The position numbers and the translations under genes are program-made. Shown piece after piece: positions 35,101-42,455 of a stretch of 64,000 bases of DNA. The notes under the pieces were generated by a model. That model was not told the DNA's origin, did not search any database, and worked only from the letters and a program-made list of their open reading frames with translations. Every line of letters begins with the position of its first letter. Position 1 is the first letter of the stretch. The DNA comes from Aeromicrobium sp. Leaf350 (GTDB lineage: Bacteria; Actinomycetota; Actinomycetes; Propionibacteriales; Nocardioidaceae): positions 682,001 to 746,000 of the forward strand of contig NZ_CAKASL010000001.1 in NCBI RefSeq assembly GCF_916858655.1. Reading direction: 5' to 3'.

Positions 35101-35391
35101 GAAGATGTCGACGTCGGCGGAGTCGGTCGAGACACCCAGGTCGAGCTGCTTGATCTGCGGGTTGAGGCGGCCGATCAGCAGACGCTGGCTGTTGGAGACC
35201 CAGACGCTGCCGTCGTGCAGCTCGACGTCGGTGACGGGTGTGCCGTCAGCGCGGAACGCCAGCACGACGAGCAGCGAGGAGACCAGGGCCAGGGAGGCGC
35301 CGGAGGCGACCTTGCGCCACCGGCGGACCCGAGGGCTGCGCGCCGCGGCCGGCACGGGGGCAGCGCGCCGCGCGCCGGAGCGCGGACTCAC
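29173..35391 (-). CDS. Giant membrane-anchored Ig-like/FN3 surface protein
   Basis: 2072 aa. One transmembrane or signal-anchor segment (31-47) follows a basic N-terminus. Residues about 52-385 are beta-propeller-like ('VWVSNSQRLLIGRLN', 'AVSTSGVAYVLDRTSG'). From about 411 I count eleven Ig/cadherin-like units starting with motifs such as 'NRPPVANPDNL', 'NSAPVAVKD' and 'NQAPVALND', most with an NDxDPDGD acidic turn that suggests calcium binding. Five FN3 domains come next (about 1495-1980, 'VVLTWSAPNDRGAPITGYKV'), then a Cys-containing C-terminal beta domain. It probably forms an extended adhesin or envelope scaffold. No LPXTG is seen. The ATG overlaps the FHA-HTH stop. Confidence 0.85.
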   Translation of the reverse strand: MSPRSGARRAAPVPAAARSPRVRRWRKVASGASLALVSSLLVVLAFRADGTPVTDVELHDGSVWVSNSQRLLIGRLNPQIKQLDLGVSTDSADVDIFQNGSTVFIDNQGDTRTLRQVDVARAVASDPVELPESVDAAFGGHTIALLDAESGQFWVRSSQNLTSFAAKTEPEVLKVGTDGAVAVSTSGVAYVLDRTSGVVTSFALAEDGTPEQQNTWEMGGSIGADAQLTVVGSTPVAYDPEQGRLYRSGSDSLVVDTEKPDAVRLQAPSAAGSTLYVGTHEGLLSGSPTGGDLEQLKQPAVAGDPAAPVVLDGCVHAAWADDGDAESYTRLCEGERAFHKAIPGVTASANLVFRVNRDVVVLNDTVSGDSWMVQKDSLDRVNNWDDVDPNTQRQELEKQEVEDPDEQPENRPPVANPDNLGARPGQATILPVVLNDTDPDRDLITITKVTHVSGPEPTSGYAVVGNDTQVQASFAADAVGDAVFRYDIADGRGGTASTEATITMRGASENLVPVKLPDRNTSLTVAQGQRNAAFVLADWLDPDGDDVTITAAVPTGEGQVEFRPDGTVEFIDTLGQVGQNGVEITVSDGRGGDVTAVVPVNVVAATSAVPEPVADRAVGIAGTKALVEPLLNDSNPTGVPLTLTDVGRVEGVEVVVDAIAGTFTATAQRPGTYYLPYTTANVDRSANSVVRLDVKAPSEANSAPVAVKDQGVLPAGGSVLVDVLANDYDPDEDVLVVQGAEVADGVPLKAVLLENSMLRVEATGDLTEPAQIEYIVSDGEETATGAVVISPGPLGENRAPVVNEDYQTLRAGSVATVSVLDNDSDPDGDELNLVQEDLVVDEATTEAGLLVFVSGDDLKVRAPQEPGQYSFTYGVRDARGVRVASTVWLTVKPDTPEGNSAPRPNPIVDRAIVGSTVRVPLNVQGADPDGDAVGFKSVVQAPQKGRIVATGADWVEYEPFEGESGTDVFSVTVADKYGASAPAEVRVGVIPQAPVNQAPVALNDELLVKPGKKIQFDPRLNDADPDGDPIDLLAELSVPAASDARVSGTFIEVTAPEASGGETTSTSVGYTITDGLGGTGNAFFVLSASEDAPFHAPIVRDDSADLAEVTGKKAGDTALVDVLENDGDLDGRLEDLDIEIVDEDVSRVAGRQLEVTLAAEDQVVAYKVVDDDDQIAYGFVFVSGTDSAPPTVNPEAVPLETAMNTPIEIELADVILVRDGRVPVLTTEDVITAQRSDGSPLVKEGEDDRVVFTPQADYVGPASVTVEVTDGDGLNDPEGKRSLLTIPIDVTPDGNVPPSMRTVRMLVSDTGEAARLDLVNAAKDANEDDELSFEVTSVEGPVEADMDGDTVIEVSAQDGAKPGDTATIDVVVDDGTVQVPGQVLVEISSSTRPPITVAPIRVDANAGEPVTIDVADYATNPYADDDEPLKLSNVEVENGDGSVSGTQGTEFTVTPKADSFGTVTVRFTVSDASGDSLRDVVGRATVTVAGRPEAPGRPQVTTTEARSVVLTWSAPNDRGAPITGYKVTGNGVNQECASTTCTITGLNPGDSYAFTVVAVNRIGDSDPSPASAPVTPDKMPDVMAPPQIAIQPTAMDGQLQLSWARPGNEGSEITSYEIKMVGSGQSQTVGGTATSYTWGGLVNGTTYQFQIRAINKTPTQQQFSPSSAAVAPFGVPAVMKAPVAEARNNGAGGGRTVRALWEPPNDNGDPIAGYRLVTYANGSVLRTEELPAGTVNRTYDGVENGVDYTFTIEAKNRAGWATSPSPRSNVVNPFGPASAPQITGKGSEDNAGNGGCSCVNIAFTTPSDNGGRPVTQYRAEWNGGSQTIAAPTQAEGAATQVRVNFGANRGPYTVTLTPLSAADGGSALAGARSNSLGGIAPYGPPNPPTGVQATKDGRNAINYSWSRPSSENGRPIAGYQYRVDGGSWSATTSQTSYRGTGYGQGTEHTIDVRAIDSVGGASQARSASATTDAPNPQVELYFENVGYNIGECSRPATQCKWIKFRVTDLEPNTNYTAKYDPSTNTFDPISFRTDGNGNYTYTTDYYYTGYNGQQMTIQINPGGPSRTQTIPN

Positions 35392-36182
35392 GTCTCACCG
35401 TCCGGCTCGTCGAGGATCTCCAGGTGCTCCGGGCGCACGATCCGTGCGGCCACCGCGTACTCGACGAGGCGGGCGCGTCGGTTCGTGGCCAGGCGGCCCG
35501 CACCGCCGCGCAGGCCCTTGACACCGGCGGCCGAGAACTTGTCGCACACGTTGTCGAGCTTGCGGTTGAAGGTCGTGATCGGCCAGCCGAGACGCTCGGC
35601 GGCCTTGGCGTTGCTGGGCAGCTCGCTGATGCCCGTGCCGGCGCGACGCAGCGATCCCTCGGCGAGCGCGAGGATCAGGCGGAACTGGGTCGGCGTGAGC
35701 TCGACGGCACCCAGGGTGCGGTCGCCGGCCGGCTGGTCGACGTCCTGGTGGGGGCTCACGACGAAGGTCGGCGCCTCGCTGTGCACGTTGACCTCATAGG
35801 TCGTCTCGCCCGCCGTGAACAGCACGGCGAGCTCCGGGAGCACGACCGGCACCTGCGAGCCCGGACCGACGACCGACTGCAGGGTCCCGGCCTCGCCGGT
35901 CACCGTGAGCGACAGGCGCGAGCCGACGTTCGTGATCCACCACAGGCCGCGCTCGTGGCGCAGGTCGACGAGCTGGCGGTGCAGGTACGGGTTGTCCTCG
36001 TCGACGACCAGGTCGGCCTCGCGGCCGATCGTGAAGGTCTCGCCGACCTCGAGGTCGTACTCCTCGCCGCAGAACTCCACGGTCAGGCGCGACACCTCGT
36101 CCTGGGCGTCGTCGGACGTCAGCTCGTCGTCGACCTCGTCGACGAGGTCCCGTGCGTCGGTCCCCTGCTCGTGCTCGCTCAT
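35388..36182 (-). CDS. FHA-HTH regulator-like protein
   Basis: 264 aa. An N-terminal acidic segment is followed by an FHA-like domain (about 35-125, 'FTIGREADLVVDEDNPYLHRQLVDL' with an altered S-x-x-H: YLHRQ). The C-terminal half is a winged-helix-like module ('ELTPTQFRLILALAEGSLRR', 'AKAAERLGWPITTFNRKLDNVCDKF', 'RRARLVEYAV') as in sigma-70 region 4 or LuxR-type helices. It could read a phosphorylated partner and bind DNA, so it is a candidate regulator for the operators at 18205 and 40075 (inference). It starts 24 bp after the kinase gene. Confidence 0.75.
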   Translation of the reverse strand: MSEHEQGTDARDLVDEVDDELTSDDAQDEVSRLTVEFCGEEYDLEVGETFTIGREADLVVDEDNPYLHRQLVDLRHERGLWWITNVGSRLSLTVTGEAGTLQSVVGPGSQVPVVLPELAVLFTAGETTYEVNVHSEAPTFVVSPHQDVDQPAGDRTLGAVELTPTQFRLILALAEGSLRRAGTGISELPSNAKAAERLGWPITTFNRKLDNVCDKFSAAGVKGLRGGAGRLATNRRARLVEYAVAARIVRPEHLEILDEPDGET

Positions 36183-36206
36183 CCCCCGTGCCCCCGTCTG
36201 TCCTGC

Positions 36207-37853
36207 TCAGTCCGCGCACACCGGTGCGGAGTCCTCGTCGGGCGAGGTCCGCCCGTCCGCTCGCTTGACCATGACGACGATGCACGTCGTCACGCCCTCG
36301 GTCGTGCGGATGCTGACCGTGGGCTCGGCGACCTCGTTGGCCGTGTTCAGCTGCCCGGCACCGGCCCGCATCCAGACGTAAGTGTCGCCCTCCTGAGGGT
36401 CAGGATTGACCCACGTGAACGTGGCGAGCGCGCCGTCGAGCGTGCCGTCCAAATCGACCGGCGCCTGCGGAGCGTCGCCGATGTCGGTCGGGTCCTGTCG
36501 CTGCGGGTCGTCGAGGTCGTCGGACTGGTCGCGGTCCGACGAGGCGCCGCTGAGCAGCGCCGTGGCGACGAGGCCGGCGATCACGAGCAGCACCACCAGG
36601 CCCGAGACCCACACCCAGGGCGAGCGGCGACGCCGCTCGGGCTGCGCCGGGGCGGTGGTCGTGGCGGGCGCGGGAGCCGCGGGGCCGAAGCCCACGGCAG
36701 GCAGTGGGGCAGGAGCGGGCGGTGCCGTGTGCCGCGGGGCCGGTGCCAGAGGCGTGGGCGCCGGGGCCGGGCGGACGGCCTGGCCGGGCGGGGCGGGTGC
36801 CGGTGTCGCGGGCGGGCTCGCCGGCACGGGCGGCCCCGCCGGGACGGGTCGGACGTGGGTGCGGTCGTCGATGCCCTCGATGACGACGGGACGCAGGCGC
36901 GTGCCGTCGGCACGGTCCTGCGGGTCGATGACCGAGACGGGTCGCACGCGGGTGCGGTCCTCGCTCTCGGGCGGCGTGGCCGCCACCGCCGCATCGAGCA
37001 CCTCGATGCGGGTGGGCGGGAGGCCGAGCTCCAGCTGCACGTCGTACAGCGCCGAGGCCAGCGCGAGCGCCGACGGCTGCCGGGAGTCGACGTCCTTGCT
37101 CATCGCCATCGCCAGGATCGACATCAGCGAGTCCGGCACGTCGCCGCGGTTGATGCGCGCCGGCTGCTGCCGCTCGATGCGGGTCATGAGCGTCGCGTTG
37201 TCGTTCGCGCCACCGGGCACCTCGAAGGGCGAACGGCCCGCGAGGAGCGTGTAGAGCGTGGCGCCGAGCGACCACACGTCGCTGCGGACGTCGGCCGGCG
37301 GCTGGTCCCAGAAGGCCTCCGGGGGCGACCACGGGACGGAGACGCCGGTGGCGCCCGAGCCGATGTCGTGGGTCGTGGCCGCGATGCCGAAGTCGGTCAG
37401 CATCGGCGCGCCGTAGGCGCTGGTCAGGATGTTGTGAGGCTTGATGTCGCGGTGCAGGATGCCCGCCCGGTGGGCCGTCTCGACCGCACTGCCGAGCCGC
37501 ACGCCGATCTCGAGGGTGTCGGGCACCGAGAAGCGCTCGGCCCGGTAGCGCGCCGCCAGGTTGGGCGCCGGGCAGTACTCCATCACGAGGTACGGACGGC
37601 CGTCGTTGCTGACGCCCGCCTGGAAGATCGAGACGATCGACGGGTGGTCGGAGAGCTGGGCCATCAGGTTGGCCTCGGCGTGGAAGACGTCGCGCTCGGC
37701 GGCCTGCACGGCCGACTCGAGCAGGACCTTGACGGCGACCTGGCGGTTCAGCGCGTCGCGGTACAGGAAGACGTCGGCGAAGCCGCCCTCGCCGATGTGG
37801 TCGACAAAGGTGAAGCCGTTCAGGACGGGCGGGTTGCTGCGGAGCCGGGTCAC
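36207..37853 (-). CDS. Transmembrane Ser/Thr protein kinase
   Basis: 548 aa. The kinase domain is complete: G-loop GEGGFADVF (21-29), Lys42 in VAVKVL, Glu60, HRDIKPHN (134-141), DFG (154-156) and an APE-like PPEAF. A Pro-rich linker precedes a single helix ('WVWVSGLVVLLVIAGLVATALL', about 425-447). The outer part is an FN3-like domain of about 85 residues ending in a Cys pair region ('CIVVMVKRADGRTSPDEDSAPVC'). It is Hanks-type but without PASTA repeats. The GTG start overlaps the FHA gene stop. Likely targets are the FHA proteins of this operon. Confidence 0.93.
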   Translation of the reverse strand: MTRLRSNPPVLNGFTFVDHIGEGGFADVFLYRDALNRQVAVKVLLESAVQAAERDVFHAEANLMAQLSDHPSIVSIFQAGVSNDGRPYLVMEYCPAPNLAARYRAERFSVPDTLEIGVRLGSAVETAHRAGILHRDIKPHNILTSAYGAPMLTDFGIAATTHDIGSGATGVSVPWSPPEAFWDQPPADVRSDVWSLGATLYTLLAGRSPFEVPGGANDNATLMTRIERQQPARINRGDVPDSLMSILAMAMSKDVDSRQPSALALASALYDVQLELGLPPTRIEVLDAAVAATPPESEDRTRVRPVSVIDPQDRADGTRLRPVVIEGIDDRTHVRPVPAGPPVPASPPATPAPAPPGQAVRPAPAPTPLAPAPRHTAPPAPAPLPAVGFGPAAPAPATTTAPAQPERRRRSPWVWVSGLVVLLVIAGLVATALLSGASSDRDQSDDLDDPQRQDPTDIGDAPQAPVDLDGTLDGALATFTWVNPDPQEGDTYVWMRAGAGQLNTANEVAEPTVSIRTTEGVTTCIVVMVKRADGRTSPDEDSAPVCAD

Positions 37854-39118
37854 GAGGCCTCACCTGCTGCGGGAGCCTCGATCGACAGGGCGATCGTCAG
37901 GGCGTCGGACAGGCGCAGCACGGCTCCGTCACCCACGTCCGTGGGCACATCCTTCACCAGTACCACTTCCGAGCCCCCGAGCGGTGTGAGCGTCGTCCCG
38001 TTCGTCGACACGTCCGTCACGCGAACGGTAGTCGGGCCGACCACGATCTCCAAGTGCGTGCTGGACACGTAGGGGTCGTCCACGACCACCATCTGCGGCA
38101 GCGCCGTGCCGGCCAGCGTCGTCGAGCGCGGGCTGCGGCCGACCAGGGCCCGCAGGCCGACCTCGTAGGCCTCGCCCGAGCTCAGCGTCAGCGTCACGAG
38201 CGGCCCCGGGCGCCGGGCGGTCGGCGTCGGGACGACGGGCGCGCGTCGAGGCAGCTTCCCGCGGGCGACGGTGTGTCCGTCGTGGTCGCCCGAGTGCGGA
38301 TCGACCTCGTCCGACGGCGGCGCCGACGGGACGCTGCCCGCCACGCTCGGCACGTCGTCCAGGTCGGCCTCCGGGTCGTCCTCGACGGGTCGCACGGCGG
38401 CGTCCTCGGGGCGACGGCCCGGCACGGTGACGCCGAACATCGCGTCGAACTCGAGCTCGTCGGTCTCGATGATCGTGGCCGAGGAGTCGGCGGCCGCGAC
38501 CACCGGCTTCGGCTGCGGCTGCGGGTTCGGCGTCGGCTCGGGAGTCGGGGCCGGTGTCGGCTCGGGGGTCGGCGTCGGCGTCGGCGTCGGCTCAGGAGTC
38601 GGGTCCGGGTTCGGCTGCGGCTCCGGCGTGGGCTCCGGGGTCGGCGCAGCGGCGACGACGTCGGGGTGCCAGGCGAGCTGCGAGACCGCCACGACGCCCG
38701 AGCCGATCGGCAGACGCTGCCCCTTGCGGGAGGCGTCGTCCTCGCGCAGCTCGACCCGCTCGACGTCCGCCAGCGGCCAGGCGCGCTCGGTCCAGGTCGT
38801 CACGCCGTGGCCCTCGAGCTCGTCGTCGGCGACAGCCACCTGGAAGCGACCACGCACGAGGACGCGCACCTGGTCGCCCTCGGCGACGGCGCAGGCGAAG
38901 TCCGGCACCGACGGCCAGCCCGAGGCCGTCAGCAGCTCGACGACGCGCGCCACCGTGATCGGCTCGGCCGCGAGCCTGACGAGCGTGCGCTCGTGCCCGG
39001 GATCGATCACGACAACGCCCACGCCCGTGACCAGGGCGAGGGCGGTTCCGGGGCGGTACCAGCGGTGCGTCACCAAGTGGGCCTCCGCAGGACGGTCCAG
39101 GACGCTCGCGTCATGCAT
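37850..39118 (-). CDS. FHA-domain protein with Pro-rich linker
   Basis: 422 aa, no signal peptide. Residues 1-155 form a beta-rich domain of unknown type ('FQVAVADDELEGHGVTTWTERAWPLADVERVEL'). Residues 155-205 are a P-T-P-E-P repeat linker. The C-terminal FHA domain (about 318-412) has 'VGRSPRS', 'VSSTHLEIVV' and 'VSTNGTTL', the phosphothreonine-binding residues. It lies between the phosphatase (8-bp overlap) and kinase genes (4-bp overlap), the classic kinase-phosphatase-FHA signalling arrangement of actinobacteria. The start codon is close to a GGAG. Confidence 0.85.
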   Translation of the reverse strand: MHDASVLDRPAEAHLVTHRWYRPGTALALVTGVGVVVIDPGHERTLVRLAAEPITVARVVELLTASGWPSVPDFACAVAEGDQVRVLVRGRFQVAVADDELEGHGVTTWTERAWPLADVERVELREDDASRKGQRLPIGSGVVAVSQLAWHPDVVAAAPTPEPTPEPQPNPDPTPEPTPTPTPTPEPTPAPTPEPTPNPQPQPKPVVAAADSSATIIETDELEFDAMFGVTVPGRRPEDAAVRPVEDDPEADLDDVPSVAGSVPSAPPSDEVDPHSGDHDGHTVARGKLPRRAPVVPTPTARRPGPLVTLTLSSGEAYEVGLRALVGRSPRSTTLAGTALPQMVVVDDPYVSSTHLEIVVGPTTVRVTDVSTNGTTLTPLGGSEVVLVKDVPTDVGDGAVLRLSDALTIALSIEAPAAGEAS

Positions 39119-39971
39119 GGCTCCTCGCCTGCGGGACGGTGTCGACCTCCGGGTCGCTGCGTCCGCTGCCGAGCGTGTCGGCGTGCGAGACGACGTCGCT
39201 GCCGATGACGTCGATCACGATCGCCGTGACGTTGTCGTGGCCCCCGGCCTCGACCGCGGCGGCGACCAGGCGGGCAGCCGTGACTCCGGCGGAGGCTCCC
39301 CCGCGGAGAACCCGCTCGATGCGCTCGTCGTCGAGCTCGCCCGTCAGGCCGTCGGAGCAGAGCAGCAGGCGGGTGCCACCGCGGGCCGGCATCAGCGTGA
39401 AGTCGGCGGCGGCGTCGTCGACGGCGCCGATGGCACGCGTGATGACGTGGCGGTCCGGGTGCACCCGGGCCTCCCGCTCGTCGATCTCGCCGGCGTCGAT
39501 CATCTCCTGCACGAGGGAGTGGTCGTGGCTGACCTGCTCGAGGCGCTCAGGCGTCAGCAGGTAGGCCCGCGAGTCGCCGATGTTGACGAGCAGCCAGTAG
39601 CCCCGACCCCGCTCCACGACGTAGACGGCGGCGATCACGGTCGAGCCCGGTGCCGTCACGGGCGACGTCGCGAGCGCGGAGACCGCGGCGCGGGACGACT
39701 CGAGCACGCGCTCGATGTCGGGTGCCGTGACGTCGTCACGACCGGCCAGCTCGGCGAACGCCTCGATGACCAGTCGGCTCGCGACGTCTCCGGCGGCATG
39801 CCCTCCCATGCCGTCGGCCACGACGTACACCGGCGGGCTGACGAGCCACGCGTCCTCGTTGTGGCGGCGGACCGCCCCCTCGTGGGTGGCTCCCGCCGCG
39901 ACCAGCGTGACGCCCGCCGACATGATGTCGGGCGTCCACGTCACCGCCGCTGTCTGCGTCACCCGATCCAT
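39111..39971 (-). CDS. PP2C-family Ser/Thr protein phosphatase
   Basis: 286 aa. Metal-binding motifs are all present: 'RRHNEDAWLV' (N38-E-D), 'VVADGMGGHAAGD' (53-61), 'NIGDSRAYLL' (132-138), 'LLCSDGLTGEL' (206-209) and 'AGGHDNVTAIV' (243-247). It should reverse phosphorylation by the kinase encoded two genes downstream. It is the first gene of the long operon. The ATG at 39971 abuts GGGAGG; a GTG at 39962 has better spacing to that site and may be the real start. Confidence 0.93.
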   Translation of the reverse strand: MDRVTQTAAVTWTPDIMSAGVTLVAAGATHEGAVRRHNEDAWLVSPPVYVVADGMGGHAAGDVASRLVIEAFAELAGRDDVTAPDIERVLESSRAAVSALATSPVTAPGSTVIAAVYVVERGRGYWLLVNIGDSRAYLLTPERLEQVSHDHSLVQEMIDAGEIDEREARVHPDRHVITRAIGAVDDAAADFTLMPARGGTRLLLCSDGLTGELDDERIERVLRGGASAGVTAARLVAAAVEAGGHDNVTAIVIDVIGSDVVSHADTLGSGRSDPEVDTVPQARSHA

Positions 39972-40048
39972 CCTCCCGGTCGCCCGCTCCGGCCGCCCCT
40001 GGAGGCGGAACGAGCGTTCGCCCGTGCGCCGCAGGATACGACGCCCTC

Positions 40049-40093
40049 AGGCTAGGAGCGAATCGAACGGTGCGGCGATGGGGACCGCTCCCC
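40049..40093 (-). promoter_or_regulatory. Promoter and GGGGA-N4-TCCCC operator of the PP2C-to-eccC operon
   Basis: On the minus strand GGGGA-GCGG-TCCCC followed by ATCGC (40075-40093) leads after 9 nt to CGATTCGCTCCTA and a -10 TAGCCT (40049-40054). The start site would be near 40042, giving a leader of about 70 nt. It matches the WXG100 promoter at 17 of 19 positions in the palindrome block and 12 of 13 in the second block. Confidence 0.65.
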
Positions 40094-40112
40094 TGCCCCG
40101 CCCGGGCCGTCG

Positions 40113-40586
40113 TCAGAGCTCGAGTGCGTAGAAGATGCTGCTCGGATCGAGCCGGTACTCGCCGAACGGGCCCACCTCGACGAAGCCGTGGCGTTCGTAG
40201 AGCCGGCGCGCCGGGGCGAAGTGGTCCTGGGTGCCCGTCTCGAGGCTCACCCGCGCGAATCCGCGGCGCCGTGCCTCGCCGAGGAGGTGTCGCACCATCG
40301 CCTGCCCGATGCCGCGGCCCCGGGCAGTGCCGGAGGTGCGCATCGACTTGATCTCGGCGTGCTGGTGACCGAGGTCCTTCAGGGCTCCGCACCCCAGCAG
40401 CCGGTCTCCCTCGCGGACGGTCCAGAACGCGACCTCGGGAGCCGACAGCGCCTCCAGCGGCAGGGCGTGGACGCTCTCGGCCGGGCTCGTGGCGCGCATC
40501 TCGGCGAGGTGCTCGGCCAGCAGCGCGACGACGTCGTCGCGGTCGAGACCACCCGGCGCGAACCGGAGGGGATCGCCGACCGTCAC
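40113..40586 (-). CDS. GNAT-family N-acetyltransferase
   Basis: 157 aa. The acetyl-CoA site is '[35 protein letters not shown]' and the late strand is '[23 protein letters not shown]'. The form is close to the YjaB/PaiA-like single-domain acetyltransferases. The GTG start overlaps the glmM stop (GTGA), so the two are coupled; the substrate is unknown. Its 3' end is 20 bp from the operator of the secretion operon on the same strand, and no terminator is visible between them. Confidence 0.85.
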   Translation of the reverse strand: MTVGDPLRFAPGGLDRDDVVALLAEHLAEMRATSPAESVHALPLEALSAPEVAFWTVREGDRLLGCGALKDLGHQHAEIKSMRTSGTARGRGIGQAMVRHLLGEARRRGFARVSLETGTQDHFAPARRLYERHGFVEVGPFGEYRLDPSSIFYALEL

Positions 40587-41929
40587 AGGGCGAGCTGGGT
40601 GCGGACGACGCCGGCGAGCTGGTCGGCGACCTCTTGGGCCTCGACGGCCGACGGCGCCTCGACCATGACGCGCACCAGCGGCTCGGTGCCCGAGGGGCGC
40701 AGCAGCACGCGACCACGGCCGGCGAGGGCGGCGGACGCCGCGGTGACGGCGCCCTGCACGACCGGGTCGGAGTCGCTGCGGGAGCGGTCGACGTCGGGGA
40801 CGTTGACCAGCACCTGCGGCAGGCGGGTCATGACCGCCGCGAGGTCGGCGATCGAGCGGCCCGTCTGCTTCATGCGCGCCGAGAGCTGCACCGCCGTGAG
40901 CACGCCGTCGCCGGTCGTGGCGTGCGCGGCGAGGATCACGTGGCCGGACTGCTCGCCGCCCAGCGAGAACCCGCCGGCGCGCATCGCCTCGAGCACGTAG
41001 CGGTCACCGACCGCCGTCTGCACGGTGCGGAGCCCGGCTCGGTCCATCGCCTGCACGAAGCCGAGGTTGCTCATCTGGGTCACGACGACCGTGTCGTCGC
41101 GGAGCGTGCCTGCCTCCTGCTCGGCGACGGCGAGCACGGCGAGGATCTGGTCGCCGTCGACGACGGAGCCGTCGGCGTCGACCGCCAGGCACCGGTCGGC
41201 GTCACCGTCGAAGGCGAAGCCCGCGTCGGCGCCGTGGCGCAGGACCGCGGCCTGCAGGCCCTCGAGGTGGGTCGAGCCGCAGTTCAGGTTGATGTTAGTG
41301 CCGTCGGGCGACGCGTTGATCGTGACGACGTCAGCACCGAGCGCCTCGAACGTCTGGGGCCCGACCTCGTGGGCGGCGCCGTTGGCGCAGTCGAGCACGA
41401 TCGTGAGCCCGTCCAGGCGCGTCGGCGAGGAGGCGACCAGGTGCCTGACGTACTCACCGAGACCGGCGTGGCTCTCGCCGACGCGGCCGACGTCGGCGCC
41501 CGTGGGACGCGCCCAGGGCTCCTCGAGCCGGTCCTCGATCTGTCGCTCGATCAGGTCGTCGAGCTTGTGACCACCGCGACCGAGGAACTTGATGCCGTTG
41601 TCGGGCATCGGGTTGTGGCTGGCCGAGATCATGACGCCCATGTCGGCCGCCAGGTGCTCGGTCAGGAAGGCGCAGCCGGGGGTCGGGACGACACCCAGAC
41701 GGTGCACGTCGACCCCGGCCGAGGCCAGGCCGGCCACGACCGCGGCCTCCAGGAACTGTCCGGAGACACGCGTGTCGCGGGCGACCACCGCTGTGGGTCG
41801 GCTGTCGGCGAACGCACCGCGCTCGCCCAGGACGTGAGCGGCGGCCACGGCCAGGTCGACCGCGAGCTCGGCCGTCAGGTCGCGGTTCGCGAGCCCCCGG
41901 ACGCCGTCGGTTCCGAAGATCCGACCCAC
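40583..41929 (-). CDS. glmM: Phosphoglucosamine mutase
   Basis: 448 aa. GlmM converts glucosamine-6-phosphate to glucosamine-1-phosphate on the way to UDP-GlcNAc. The family marks are '[11 protein letters not shown]', the phosphoserine loop '[20 protein letters not shown]', metal loop '[15 protein letters not shown]', sugar loop 'GGEQSGHVI' and phosphate loop '[15 protein letters not shown]'. It starts at a GTG 7 nt after rpsI. The rplM-rpsI-glmM order is common in actinobacteria. Confidence 0.97.
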   Translation of the reverse strand: MGRIFGTDGVRGLANRDLTAELAVDLAVAAAHVLGERGAFADSRPTAVVARDTRVSGQFLEAAVVAGLASAGVDVHRLGVVPTPGCAFLTEHLAADMGVMISASHNPMPDNGIKFLGRGGHKLDDLIERQIEDRLEEPWARPTGADVGRVGESHAGLGEYVRHLVASSPTRLDGLTIVLDCANGAAHEVGPQTFEALGADVVTINASPDGTNINLNCGSTHLEGLQAAVLRHGADAGFAFDGDADRCLAVDADGSVVDGDQILAVLAVAEQEAGTLRDDTVVVTQMSNLGFVQAMDRAGLRTVQTAVGDRYVLEAMRAGGFSLGGEQSGHVILAAHATTGDGVLTAVQLSARMKQTGRSIADLAAVMTRLPQVLVNVPDVDRSRSDSDPVVQGAVTAASAALAGRGRVLLRPSGTEPLVRVMVEAPSAVEAQEVADQLAGVVRTQLAL

Positions 41930-41936
41930 GAGCGGA

Positions 41937-42455
41937 TCAGCGCTTGCTGTACTGCGGAGCCTTGCGGGCCTTCTTGAGACCGGCCTTCTTGCGCTCCTTG
42001 ATGCGCGAGTCGCGCGTGAGGAGTCCGGCCTTCTTCAGGACGGGGCGGTTGGCCTCCTCGTCGATGCCGTTGAGCGAGCGGGCGACGCCGAGGCGCAGCG
42101 CGCCGGCCTGGCCCGTCATGCCACCACCGGTGACGCGGGCGACGACGTCGAAGCTGTTCTCCAGACCGATGGCCGCGAGGGCCTCCTTGGCGATCTGCTG
42201 GTGCAGCTTGTTCGGGAGGTACTCCTCGAGCGGCTTGCCGTTGACCGTCCACACGCCCGTGCCGGGCACGATGCGCACGCGGGCGACGGCCTCCTTACGA
42301 CGGCCGGTGGCCGCGCCGGGCGCGACCACGGCGGGACGGTCGGTGGCCGAGGCGGCGAGGCCGCTCGACTCGGAGGTGTACACGCCGGAGGCGGGCGCCT
42401 CGAGCTCGGTGTCGGTGGTGGTGTCAGCCACGGTGCTCTCGTTCCTCGTGCTCAC
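41937..42455 (-). CDS. rpsI: 30S ribosomal protein S9
   Basis: 172 aa. The core '[18 protein letters not shown]', '[20 protein letters not shown]' and the C-terminal '[29 protein letters not shown]' are canonical, the last reaching the tRNA anticodon region at the P site. About 48 extra acidic, Thr/Ser-rich N-terminal residues precede the core, as in other actinobacterial S9 proteins. The start overlaps the rplM stop by 4 bp. Confidence 0.97.
   Translation of the reverse strand: MSTRNESTVADTTTDTELEAPASGVYTSESSGLAASATDRPAVVAPGAATGRRKEAVARVRIVPGTGVWTVNGKPLEEYLPNKLHQQIAKEALAAIGLENSFDVVARVTGGGMTGQAGALRLGVARSLNGIDEEANRPVLKKAGLLTRDSRIKERKKAGLKKARKAPQYSKR

Noticed and set aside
29038-35799. A plus-strand open frame of more than 2200 codons opposite the giant Ig/FN3 gene, and similar long frames opposite many genes
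   Set aside because: High third-position GC leaves few stops on the opposite strand. The translation is low-complexity Arg/Gly/Val/Asp-rich without domains, while the minus-strand frame has clear folds.
16196-39971. EccB, EccD, EccE, mycosin protease, or EsaA/EssA/EssB genes
   Set aside because: Every gene in the block was read; none has the subtilisin triad, the multi-helix EccD pattern or the other component features.
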